From Phenylobacterium sp. SCN 70-31 (GTDB lineage Bacteria; Pseudomonadota; Alphaproteobacteria; Caulobacterales; Caulobacteraceae): 64,000 nt of DNA. Shown here piece after piece: positions 56,601 to 63,368 of the stretch. The translations under genes were made by a program, and so were the position numbers. The stretch covers positions 1-64,000 of the forward strand of contig NZ_MEEX01000015.1 of assembly GCF_001724605.1 (NCBI RefSeq), given 5' to 3'. Each line of letters begins with the position of its first letter. Positions within the stretch are counted from its first letter, which is position 1. The notes beneath the pieces are model-generated. The model was not told the origin of the DNA. It made no database searches and saw only the letters and a list, made by a program, of their open reading frames with translations.

Positions 56601-56633
56601 GGGTCGGGATTTCGCGGGGGTGGCTTCGGTCAA
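53631..56633 (-). CDS. ydbH: YdbH-like AsmA-family intermembrane phospholipid transport protein
   Basis: A 1000-residue protein anchored by one N-terminal span ([19 protein letters not shown]) with a very long periplasmic beta-rich region, consistent with the bridge-like AsmA/TamB/YhdP/YdbH group that carries phospholipids between membranes. The C-terminal part contains the DctA-YdbH type region, ending GRKLPLPSGTGVNLTLDTTL. The downstream ynbE and ydbL genes make the assignment firm. First gene of this three-gene unit. Confidence 0.88.
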   Translation of the reverse strand: MTEATPAKSRPLRLVLALAGVALVLATGLTWLNRKALAREALTGWLRSKGVASQVEVQEIGPGRFAARLWVGDPAQPTFRADQVDVRYRLGLGGLDVRSVALRKPELRAAFRDGQLRMGPLDPLVKEFLSRPPRPDATQPRIDVDGGVLVLDTDYGPVRAVADARVQDGRLQSLSATTAPASLRGPGFEVATGAGVVREITRADRIDLSATLPFARARIGEATAEDGRVVLTLQAPYPDLKTRKGDGAIGARFEFTAASAANAGRRLSEAKVTATFTGQARGWIPDLAVEGRLAADAAAARVSAPEGEVEGLGIALASDAVRWTRAGGDKVSGPVVAKATAGRVAAADLDLKTVAAEARGPVEAAAAGVKADLTAALAARGAWRGLGPAVAGDSAEVAAMKRAARDVRLSAPSVRVRLDGARLTVALDQPAQVVAASGAVARLSARRAGTPVFGPDGGAFVLSVNGGGLPQVDAEVARVTSTANGAVLDGRLRAAGSFGFLREGKVDASGRLTVADGDLSFAADRCVAIGAAELDFGANDITDLSGRLCPAGGPVLAVRGGGWRVAGRAEGVRAAAPFVQGLVTDGAGRVLAQGRGAEVTARIDVTSARQEDLAPERRFNPFLMDGEVTLSEFIWRADLAFRRPDGAPLGTALVTQDGRLGLGVAVIETEMLTFSEGGLQPADLSPLAEAVGAPAVGSAKFSGRFDWSPEGSASSGVVSIPGLDFRSPAGPVKGLRGQIAFSSLAPLKAAPGQELAVDEVQSMVVLSALTARFELADNLLKVEGGEASVGGGKVRVETLEVPLAPGAPTRGVLIVEGVQLHDIVEASPFGDKVDLDAKVSGRIPFEMAGSRIRISGGELHADQPGRLSIDRAALTGVAAGGVPADAAPPGAPDPNETFTDFAYQAMENLAFQTLDLTLASREDGRLGLLFHIVGRHDPPQKQEIRLTLMDLIQRRFLGRKLPLPSGTGVNLTLDTTLNLDDLVSDWMDFQKARSSGPVQP

Positions 56634-56923
56634 GGGCGGGCGGCTCGGCGCAATGGTCGAGCCTTGATAGCGCAGTTGCGGCCGATTGGATGCGGGGCGC
56701 CCGCAAACAGGCGCCGAAGCGGGCGCCGGATCGGATGGTGGAGGGGGCGAGAACAGGCTCGGGGCGCTACGCTACGCCGCCCGCCGACGTCGGGAGACAG
56801 CCGATCCCCCTCCATCGGGACGTACGCGCGCCGGCGCGGCGCAGACGCAAGGACGTCCCGGGGACCTGCCGCGCTCCGGTCCCGCGCCGCCGGCCGGGGA
56901 AAGGCGCTTGCGCCCGCGGGCCT
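56634..56923. other. Gene-free interval with small hairpins
   Basis: No gene is supported in these 290 bases between ydbH and bamF. Near the bamF end, GGCG-CTTG-CGCC (56901-56912) followed on the minus strand by TTTCC could be a weak bamF terminator. A perfect 18-base palindrome CGGGCCTCTAGAGGCCCG (56917-56934) covers the bamF stop codon. The ydbH promoter must lie in the other end, but no clear boxes are seen. Confidence 0.5.
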
Positions 56924-57493
56924 CTAGAGGCCCGGAAGCTTGATGCGGGACTGCCCGCCGCGCTGGATGACGATCGGCTTGTCGCCGGTGAGCGACTTCA
57001 CGCGCTCGGCCTCGGCGGCGGCGTCGACGGGCGCGTTCGAGCCGTCCAGCCCCGACTGGGCCGGAGACGACGCGCCCCCGCCGCGCCAGAACATGACCCG
57101 ATCGGCGAAGGTCTTCTCCTTGTGAGCGATGCCGCCGAACTCGTCGTCGACCACATAGCGCACCAGCGGATCGGCGCGGTCGGCGCCGGCCTTGGCCACC
57201 AGCAGCTTCTCGCCGTCGGAGCGCTGCTCGCCTTCGCGCTGGCCCAGCAGGGCGTTGCGCGCGGCGCTCTCGGGCTGAAGCTCCTGCGGGCGCGGCTCGC
57301 CCGGCGCCGGCGGGCGCAGCGCATAGTCGGGGGGCACCACCAGCGGCGCCTTGGTCACGACCCGGAACTCGTCCGGCGTCACCTTGGACATGCCCAGCGC
57401 CTTCTGGGTCGACTGGCACCCCGCCAGGCCGCCGGTTGCCGCCAGGGCGGCCGCGGCCATGCCGGCGGTCACGATCACGCGATTGAAGCTCAT
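56924..57493 (-). CDS. bamF: BamF-like (DUF3035) outer-membrane lipoprotein
   Basis: A 189-residue predicted lipoprotein with a signal peptide ending LAGC (lipidated Cys26). The conserved region TPDEFRVVTKAPLVVPPDYA followed by LRPPAPGEPRPQEL is the hallmark of DUF3035, identified as BamF, an alphaproteobacterial accessory of the beta-barrel assembly machine. The rest is hydrophilic and ends GQSRIKLPGL. It lies 163 bases after lspA, the enzyme that would mature such lipoproteins; that gap shows nothing else. Confidence 0.83.
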   Translation of the reverse strand: MSFNRVIVTAGMAAAALAATGGLAGCQSTQKALGMSKVTPDEFRVVTKAPLVVPPDYALRPPAPGEPRPQELQPESAARNALLGQREGEQRSDGEKLLVAKAGADRADPLVRYVVDDEFGGIAHKEKTFADRVMFWRGGGASSPAQSGLDGSNAPVDAAAEAERVKSLTGDKPIVIQRGGQSRIKLPGL

Positions 57494-57656
57494 GGACCTC
57501 GGACGACTCCTGCGGCGCGGACCTGCGCCTTGTTCTTCCAGTCTGCGCCCGTCCCGTGGCCGGAAAACGGCGGTCGGGCGCTTTCAGGGTTTCGAATAGC
57601 GCAACCCGAGGCCCGCGCCAACGGCGACCGAAGGTCCCGACGGCGTCTCGGCCGCC

Positions 57657-58166
57657 TCAGGCCGGCCGCTCGCGGCGGAAGCTGTCCAGCAGGATCAGGA
57701 CGACGCCCACGGTGATGCCGCTGTCGGCCACATTGAAGATCCAGGGGAAGAATCCGATGCGCGAGACGTCGATGAAGTCGATCACCGCCCCGAACAACGC
57801 CCGGTCGATGGCGTTGCCGAGCGCGCCGCCCACGATGAGGCCCAGGCCCACGGCCGGAAGCCACCGGGTCTGGTTGCGCGCCCAGACGGCCAGGGTCACG
57901 CCCACCAGCACGCTGAACGCCACCATCGCCCAGCGCATCAGGTCGTGCTGCGCCTGGAACAGGCCGAAGCTGACGCCCTCGTTCCAGATCCGGGTCCACT
58001 GAAGCGGCCAGAAGACCTCGACGGTCGCGCCGACCGGCAGCGCCAGGATCGAGACGATCCAGTATTTGGTGACCTGGTCCAGGATCACGGTCGCCGCGGC
58101 CAGGGCGAAGGCGCGCCGGCCCCAGGCCGTGATTCCGCGGGGGGGCGGAGCGGCGGTGTCGGTCAT
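57657..58166 (-). CDS. lspA: Lipoprotein signal peptidase
   Basis: Aspartyl protease of the inner membrane that removes signal peptides from prolipoproteins. The 169 residues have four spans. Conserved blocks are VILDQVTKYWIV, IWNEGVSFGLF, GGALGNAIDRALFGAVIDFI (catalytic Asp) and WIFNVADSGITVG (second catalytic Asp). The ATG overlaps the ileS stop by four bases, the usual ileS-lspA coupling. Confidence 0.96.
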   Translation of the reverse strand: MTDTAAPPPRGITAWGRRAFALAAATVILDQVTKYWIVSILALPVGATVEVFWPLQWTRIWNEGVSFGLFQAQHDLMRWAMVAFSVLVGVTLAVWARNQTRWLPAVGLGLIVGGALGNAIDRALFGAVIDFIDVSRIGFFPWIFNVADSGITVGVVLILLDSFRRERPA

Positions 58167-61087
58167 GCGTCCCTCGAACCCTTCGCGGCGTCCCAGGCGG
58201 CGACGGCGTCGGCGTCGCGCAGCGACAGGTCGGGATAGCGCGGGTCGGTCCCCACTTCGGGCAGGATGCGCCAGGACCGCGCGCACTTCCTGCCCTCGGC
58301 CTTCAGGGGCTCGACGGCGACCCCCGCGACTTCGGGAAGGCGGAAGGCGCCGCCCGGCCCTTCGCCCGCGACCAGGGTCGCCTGGCTGGTGCGGAACACC
58401 TCGGCGGCGTCCAGGCCTTCGAAGGCGGCCAGCAGCCCGGCGTCGGCGACGTGGACGCGAGGGGCGGCCTCCAGGGCGGCGCCCATCCGCTTTTCGCGCC
58501 GCTCCACTTCCAGCGCGCCGGTGACCACCGAAGTCACCTTCTGCACCTTGGCCCAGCGCTCGGCCTCGGCGTCGTTGCGCCACTCGGCCGGCGTCGCCGG
58601 GATCGTCCGCAGGCTGTTGGAGTGGGCGTCGGGGAAGCGGGTGAGCCACGCCTCCTCCATCGTGAAGGGGATCAGCGGCGCGAGCCAGGCCGTGAGCCGT
58701 TCGAAGGCCGCGTCCATCACCGTGCGCGCCGCGCGGCGGGGCAGCGCGTCGGGGCGGTCGCAGTAGAGGCTGTCGCGGCGGATGTCGAAGAACAGCGCCG
58801 ACAGTTCGTTCTGGCAGAAGTCCAGCACCGGCCGGATCACGTCCTGGAACAGATAGGCCTCGTAGGCGGCGCGCACCTGGCCGTCCAGCTCCCACAGGCG
58901 GTGCAGGACGAAGCGCTCCAGCGGCGGCATCTGCTCCAGCTCCACCGCTTCGTCGGGCGAGAAGTCGGCCAGCGCGCCCAGCATGTAGCGGACGGTGTTG
59001 CGCAGCTTGCGGTAGGCGTCGGACGTGGTCTGTAGGATCGTCTTCCCGATCCGGCTGTCGTCGGCGTAGTCGATCATCGCCGCCCACATGCGGATGATCT
59101 CGGCCCCGCTCTCGCGGATCACCACCTCGGGATCGACGGTGTTGCCCTTGGACTTCGACATCTTCTCGCCGTGCTCGTCCATGGTGAAGCCATGGGTGAG
59201 GATGGCGTCGTAGGGCGCACGCCCGCGCGTGCCCGAGCTTTCCAGCAGCGAGCTCTGGAACCAGCCGCGGTGCTGGTCCGAACCTTCGAGATAGAGGTCG
59301 GCCGGCCACCGGGTGTCGGCGCGGCCTTCGAGCGTGAAGGCGTGCGTCGAGCCCGAGTCGAACCAGACGTCCAGGATGTCCTCGACCTTCTCGTACCGGT
59401 CGGGATCGTGGGCGCCCAGGAAGTCGGTGACGGGCCGGTTGAACCAGGCGTCGGCGCCCTCGGCGGCGATGGCGTCCACGATGCGCTTGTCCACATCGGG
59501 GTCATGCAGCGGCTGGTTCGTCTCCTTGTCGACGAACATGGCCAACGGCGCGCCCCAGGCCCGCTGGCGGCTGATCAGCCAGTCGGGTCGGCTCTCGACC
59601 ATCGCGCGGATGCGGTTCTTGCCCCCGGCCGGATGGAAGGTGGTGGCCTCGATGGCCTCCAGCGCCGCCTCGCGCAGGGTGCGGCCGCCGAGTTGCGGGG
59701 TCTCCACCGGCTCGTCCATGCGGATGAACCACTGGGGCGTGTTGCGGAAGATGACCGGCGCCTTCGAGCGCCAGGAATGGGGATAGCTGTGCTCCATCCG
59801 CCCTCGCGCCAGCAGGCGGCCGGCCTCGATCAGCTTCTCGATCACGGCCGGATTGGCGGGACCGAACTTGCCGGCCTTCTTGCCCTCGGTCTCCAGCACC
59901 TTCAGGCCGCCGAACAGGGCGACGTGCGGGTAGTAGGCGCCATCGGGATCGACCGTCTCGGGGATCTCGCGATGACCGTGGGCCAGCCAGACCAGGTAGT
60001 CGTCTGCGCCGTGGCCCGGCGCGGTGTGGACGAAGCCCGTGCCGGCGTCGTCGGTGACATGGTCGCCGGCCAGCAGCGGCACGCCGAACCGGTAGTGCGG
60101 ATCGAGGTTGGCCAGCGGGTGCTCGCAGACCATGCCCTGGCAGTCCACCGGCTCGATCCGGCGCGCCTCCGCGATCTTCGCGGCCTTGAAGACGTCGTCG
60201 GCCAGCTTGTCGGCGACGATCAGTCGGTCGCCAGGGCGGGCCCAGGGCTCGAACTCCAGGCCGGTCTCCATCGCCTCGACCTGATAGACCGAATAGGCGA
60301 CCGCCTCGTTGTAGCTGACGGCCCGGTTGGCCGGGATCGTCCAGGGCGTGGTCGTCCAGATCACCACGCTGGCGCCGCGGGCCGCGTCGCTGCCCTCGGT
60401 GACGGGAAACTTCACCCAGACCGTCGGGCTGACGTGATCGTGATACTCCACCTCGGCGTCGGCCAGGGCGGTGCGTTCCACCGGGCTCCACATGACCGGC
60501 TTCGACCCGCGGTACAGCTGGCCCGAAGCCACGAACTTGTGGAACTCGGCCACGATCGCGGCCTCGCTCGAGAAGTCCATGGTGGCGTAGCGGTTCTCCC
60601 AGTCGCCGAGCACGCCCAGGCGCTTGAAGCCCTGCTTCTGCACCTCGAGCCAGTGGGCGGCGTAGTCGCGGCACAGCTTGCGGAACTCGGCCTTGTCGAC
60701 CTCGTCCTTGCGGCGGCCCTTGGCGCGCAGTTCTTCCTCGATCTTCCACTCGATGGGCAGGCCGTGGCAGTCCCAGCCGGGCACGTAGTCCACGTCGTAG
60801 CCCAGCAGGAACCGCGACCGGATGACGAAGTCCTTCAGCGTCTTTTGGAGCGCGTGCCCGATATGGATGGCGCCGTTGGCGTACGGCGGCCCGTCGTGCA
60901 GCACGAACAGCGGCGCGCCCGCCCGCTGCCGGTCGGCGCGGAGGGCGTGGTACAGGCCCTGCTCGGCCCATTTCGCCAGGATCTGCGGCTCCTTCTGCGG
61001 CAGGCCCGCGCGCATGGGGAAGGGCGTCTCGGGAAGGAAGACGGTCTCGCGATAGTCGCGAGCGGTCGTGGGGGCGTCGTCGGCCAT
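58163..61087 (-). CDS. ileS: Isoleucine-tRNA ligase
   Basis: Class I synthetase of 974 aa charging tRNA-Ile. The HIGH motif is in GAIHIGHALQKTLKDF and the KMSKS motif in HGEKMSKSKGN. The editing domain lies between (residues about 200-420, with SVVIWTTTPWTIPANRAVSY) and an anticodon-binding domain follows. A C-terminal zinc-type region is not obvious. In many proteobacteria ribF precedes ileS; here ribF is about 2.3 kb away, separated by the plus-strand small-gene block. Confidence 0.96.
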   Translation of the reverse strand: MADDAPTTARDYRETVFLPETPFPMRAGLPQKEPQILAKWAEQGLYHALRADRQRAGAPLFVLHDGPPYANGAIHIGHALQKTLKDFVIRSRFLLGYDVDYVPGWDCHGLPIEWKIEEELRAKGRRKDEVDKAEFRKLCRDYAAHWLEVQKQGFKRLGVLGDWENRYATMDFSSEAAIVAEFHKFVASGQLYRGSKPVMWSPVERTALADAEVEYHDHVSPTVWVKFPVTEGSDAARGASVVIWTTTPWTIPANRAVSYNEAVAYSVYQVEAMETGLEFEPWARPGDRLIVADKLADDVFKAAKIAEARRIEPVDCQGMVCEHPLANLDPHYRFGVPLLAGDHVTDDAGTGFVHTAPGHGADDYLVWLAHGHREIPETVDPDGAYYPHVALFGGLKVLETEGKKAGKFGPANPAVIEKLIEAGRLLARGRMEHSYPHSWRSKAPVIFRNTPQWFIRMDEPVETPQLGGRTLREAALEAIEATTFHPAGGKNRIRAMVESRPDWLISRQRAWGAPLAMFVDKETNQPLHDPDVDKRIVDAIAAEGADAWFNRPVTDFLGAHDPDRYEKVEDILDVWFDSGSTHAFTLEGRADTRWPADLYLEGSDQHRGWFQSSLLESSGTRGRAPYDAILTHGFTMDEHGEKMSKSKGNTVDPEVVIRESGAEIIRMWAAMIDYADDSRIGKTILQTTSDAYRKLRNTVRYMLGALADFSPDEAVELEQMPPLERFVLHRLWELDGQVRAAYEAYLFQDVIRPVLDFCQNELSALFFDIRRDSLYCDRPDALPRRAARTVMDAAFERLTAWLAPLIPFTMEEAWLTRFPDAHSNSLRTIPATPAEWRNDAEAERWAKVQKVTSVVTGALEVERREKRMGAALEAAPRVHVADAGLLAAFEGLDAAEVFRTSQATLVAGEGPGGAFRLPEVAGVAVEPLKAEGRKCARSWRILPEVGTDPRYPDLSLRDADAVAAWDAAKGSRDA

Positions 61088-61502
61088 AACTCTGTCCAGT
61101 GGGTCCCGAGGGTTCGAGGTTGCGGGTGCTACCCGGCGCGCGCTGGAGAAACGTCCGGCGGCGTCACGCCGGGCGGATAATTCGCAGGCTCGTCCGAACC
61201 GAAGTCATGGCCCGAGGCTCTAACAGAGACGGGCGTGGAACCCAAGGGCGCCTTGGGCCTCGCAGTCGCCTCAGCTCGCCGGAACGGGGCGTCCCGGCGT
61301 CGCCGTTCGCCCGCCATTGGCGATTTGATTGGTGCTGGGCGTGTTTTTCGCCTAGAAAGGCAAAATCAAATTCCGTTTTGGTTCGGTTGCTCTCCACGCT
61401 TGTTCTTCGGATCGAGCCCGGACTTCCCACGATCCTCTCCGAAAATTTGATGCCGTTTCCGGTCGGAAACGCACCAACACTCCTGATCTGAAGGAAATTC
61501 CT
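61088..61502. other. Divergent leader region of ileS and the cold-shock gene
   Basis: No gene is supported in these 415 bases. The half next to the cold-shock gene is markedly AT-rich (around 61320-61460), as expected for its promoter and a long 5' untranslated region. It contains an eight-base stem CGTTTCCG/CGGAAACG at 61454-61471 and an inverted repeat GCCT-AGAA-AGGC at 61350-61361. The half near ileS is GC-rich and holds no clear signal. Confidence 0.55.
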
Positions 61503-61712
61503 ATGACTATCGGCACTGTGAAGTGGTTCAATCCCACCAAGGGTTTCGGCTTCATCCAGCCCGAGGACGGAAGCGCGGACGTGTTCGTCCATATCTCCGC
61601 CGTCGAGCGCGCGGGCCTCGGGTCGCTCTCGGAAGGGCAGAAGCTGAGCTTCGAGCTGGAGCGCGACAAGCGCAGCGGCAAGATGTCGGCTGGCCAGCTT
61701 CAGTCCGTCTGA
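61503..61712 (+). CDS. Cold-shock protein, CspA family
   Basis: A 69-residue single-domain RNA/DNA-binding protein. RNP1 is KGFGFIQ and RNP2 is VFVHIS, within [25 protein letters not shown] lies seven bases before the ATG. An AT-rich leader of well over 100 bases precedes it, typical of cold-shock mRNAs. It heads a plus-strand run of small genes. Confidence 0.96.
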   Translation: MTIGTVKWFNPTKGFGFIQPEDGSADVFVHISAVERAGLGSLSEGQKLSFELERDKRSGKMSAGQLQSV

Positions 61713-61723
61713 ATCCTCGACCG

Positions 61724-61748
61724 GACGCCGCCGCGCCGCGGCGGCGTC
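61724..61748 (+). terminator. Hairpin after the cold-shock gene
   Basis: Twelve-base arms GACGCCGCCGCG and CGCGGCGGCGTC meet around a single base just past the cold-shock stop. It lacks a T tail, so it may pause or partly stop transcription before the small-gene operon. Confidence 0.5.
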
Positions 61749-61768
61749 TGCGTCGGCGGTGATCCCCT

Positions 61769-62005
61769 ATGACGACGTCCACCATCGAACGCGCCTATCA
61801 GCTCGCGCGCGCCGGGGCCGCCCCGGATGTCGTGCGGTTGAAAGAACGCCTCAAAGCCGACGGCTGCCGTGCGGTTGACGCTCTCCTGGCGCCCCGGTCC
61901 ATCCGCGGGCACCTCGAGGCCATCTGCGCCGCCGCCTATGCCGCGCATCGTTCTGCGCCACCGGATTCGGCGACCCCCGAGTTCGATAACCCCGAGGAAG
62001 CATGA
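61769..62005 (+). CDS. Small hypothetical protein
   Basis: A 78-residue protein, not recognised. It reads as two or three helices (TIERAYQLARAGAAPDVVRL, then DALLAPRSIRGHLEAICAAA) with an acidic tail ending DNPEEA. It starts 56 bases after the cold-shock gene, and its stop overlaps the next ATG (ATGA), so it is the first of a tightly packed five-gene unit. Confidence 0.65.
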   Translation: MTTSTIERAYQLARAGAAPDVVRLKERLKADGCRAVDALLAPRSIRGHLEAICAAAYAAHRSAPPDSATPEFDNPEEA

Positions 62006-62361
62006 ACGAATTCCAGCGGACCGGATTCACCGAACGCCTCAAGACGGCCTCCGACGCGAAGAAGGCGCTCCTGGCGGCTTTCCGGCCCCGTCCGGCCGTC
62101 GCCGCCACGGATTTTCAGCCCACCGCGGCGCGCCGCAAGGCCGAGTTGGAGCAGGTCCGCCGCGACCGCGCCGACGCCAAGACCGCTCGTCTGCAGGCCG
62201 CCGAGGACGCGATCCTCGCCAGGCGTCTGCAGGCCGAGGCCGAGGCCGCCGCCTCGTTGGACGCCAAACGCGGCGAGCGCAAGGAACGCAAGGCGCTCAC
62301 CAAGGCCGAACAGAAGGCCAAGCGCGATGCGCGCTACGCCGCCCGCAAGGCCCGCGCCTGA
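62002..62361 (+). CDS. DUF6481-like charged coiled-coil protein
   Basis: A 119-residue protein dominated by lysine, arginine, alanine and glutamate. It begins FQRTGFTERLKTASDAKKAL and continues as one long helix (KAELEQVRRDRADAKTARLQ, ending KRDARYAARKARA). It resembles DUF6481 proteins of alphaproteobacteria, from memory. A GAGGA ribosome site lies inside the preceding gene. Such small charged proteins are often stress-induced; no function is known. Confidence 0.72.
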   Translation: MNEFQRTGFTERLKTASDAKKALLAAFRPRPAVAATDFQPTAARRKAELEQVRRDRADAKTARLQAAEDAILARRLQAEAEAAASLDAKRGERKERKALTKAEQKAKRDARYAARKARA

Positions 62362-62395
62362 CCGGGCGTGGCCCGATGACACTCCAGGAGCCCTC

Positions 62396-62563
62396 ATGGC
62401 GAGGAAGCCGAACTACGATTTCGAGCGTCGCGAGCGGGATCGCCTCAAGGCGATCAAGGTGGCCGAGAAGGCCGCCGCCAAACGCGAACAACGCGAACGC
62501 GATCGCGCCGCCACCCCCGATCAGGGTGACACCCTGTCCGACCCTCGGGCCGAGGACAGCTGA
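62396..62563 (+). CDS. Small highly charged protein
   Basis: A 55-residue protein: MARKPNYDFERRERDRLKAI followed by an Ala/Lys/Glu-rich helix and an acidic tail. The start at 62396 follows CAGGAG; the longer frame from 62327 runs into the previous gene. The MARKPNY-FERRER opening recurs in small alphaproteobacterial proteins of unknown role, from memory. It lies between two genes of the same unit. Confidence 0.68.
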   Translation: MARKPNYDFERRERDRLKAIKVAEKAAAKREQRERDRAATPDQGDTLSDPRAEDS

Positions 62564-62565
62564 AC

Positions 62566-62823
62566 ATGCCCGACGGCGTCATCTATAGTCACGAGACCGT
62601 CGTCCTCGACGGCGAGGTCTTCACGGATTGCGAGTTCCGTAATTCCCGCCTCGTCTACGCCGGCGGCGAACCTCCGGACTTCCGCGGTTGCAGCTTCATC
62701 GGCTGCGACTGGAGGCAGGACGGCGCCGCGGCTCGCACCCTCGCCTATCTCCGGCAGGTGTGGAGCGCAGGCGGAAAGGCCCAGGTCCAGGCGTTGATCA
62801 AGGACATCACCGCCGCACGCTGA
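62566..62823 (+). CDS. Small hypothetical protein with pentapeptide-like turns
   Basis: An 85-residue protein, not recognised as a named family. The first half is beta-rich with CEFRNSRLVYAGG and DFRGCSFIGCDW, a spacing like short pentapeptide-repeat coils. The second half is helical (ARTLAYLRQVWSAGGKAQVQ). GAGGAC before the ATG acts as ribosome site, and the start is two bases past the previous stop. Confidence 0.65.
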   Translation: MPDGVIYSHETVVLDGEVFTDCEFRNSRLVYAGGEPPDFRGCSFIGCDWRQDGAAARTLAYLRQVWSAGGKAQVQALIKDITAAR

Positions 62824-62836
62824 CGGAGGGCGCCGG

Positions 62837-63019
62837 ATGGCCGGCCTGAAGGACAAACGCGGCTTCATAGACCTCGACCGCCTCGATCTCTCCGAGCGGC
62901 GGGCGGTCGAATACTGGATGAAGCGCTGGGGCGTCACGAAGGATCAGTTGACGGCGGCCCATCGCAAGGTCGGCCGTCTGACCAAGGACATCGCCGCCGA
63001 ACTCGGCAAGCGCCGGTGA
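62837..63019 (+). CDS. DUF3606 protein
   Basis: A 60-residue protein of the DUF3606 family: DKRGFIDLDRLDLSERRAVE, then YWMKRWGVTKDQLTAAHRKV and a basic end. It folds as a short helical domain and its function is unknown; members are widespread in alphaproteobacteria and often near stress genes. GGAGG precedes the ATG. Last gene of the small-gene unit, convergent with the SMR transporter. Confidence 0.85.
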   Translation: MAGLKDKRGFIDLDRLDLSERRAVEYWMKRWGVTKDQLTAAHRKVGRLTKDIAAELGKRR

Positions 63020-63041
63020 CGATCTTCCGGGGCGCGAAGCC

Positions 63042-63368
63042 TCACTCCGAGGCGGTGGTCAGCCGCAGGCCGACCGCGCCCGCCATGATCATGGCGACGA
63101 AGGCGAGCTGGAGCGGGCCCAGCTTCTCGCCGAACGCGAACGCGCCGATGGCGCCGGCGGCGGCGATGCCCACCCCGGCCCAGATGGCGTAGGCCACGCC
63201 CACGGGGATCGTCTTCAGCGCCGGCGCCAGCACCCAGAAGCAGGCGGAGTAGAGCGCGATCGACGCCACGCCCCAGTGGACCTTCTCGAACCCGTTCGAC
63301 AGCTTCAGAAAGAAGGTGGCCGCCACCTCCAGCGCGATCGCCGCGGCGAGGTAGAGCCAGGCGGTCAT
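63042..63368 (-). CDS. SMR family multidrug efflux transporter
   Basis: A four-span small multidrug resistance protein of 108 aa. The membrane-embedded Glu14 lies in IALEVAATFFLKLSNGF, and the conserved VAYAIWAGVGIAAAGAIGAF segment marks the EmrE/QacE side of the family rather than guanidinium exporters, with moderate certainty. It exchanges protons for cationic compounds as a dimer. Its ATG overlaps the ribF stop by four bases. Confidence 0.9.
   Translation of the reverse strand: MTAWLYLAAAIALEVAATFFLKLSNGFEKVHWGVASIALYSACFWVLAPALKTIPVGVAYAIWAGVGIAAAGAIGAFAFGEKLGPLQLAFVAMIMAGAVGLRLTTASE

Noticed and set aside
59171..61180. 669-codon plus-strand open frame across ileS
   Set aside because: Antisense shadow of ileS; no recognisable protein features.
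61345..61366. Inverted repeat TTTTCGCCTAGAAAGGCAAAA as a terminator
   Set aside because: The stem is only four GC-containing pairs, has no T run in the correct position on either strand and lies inside a leader region.
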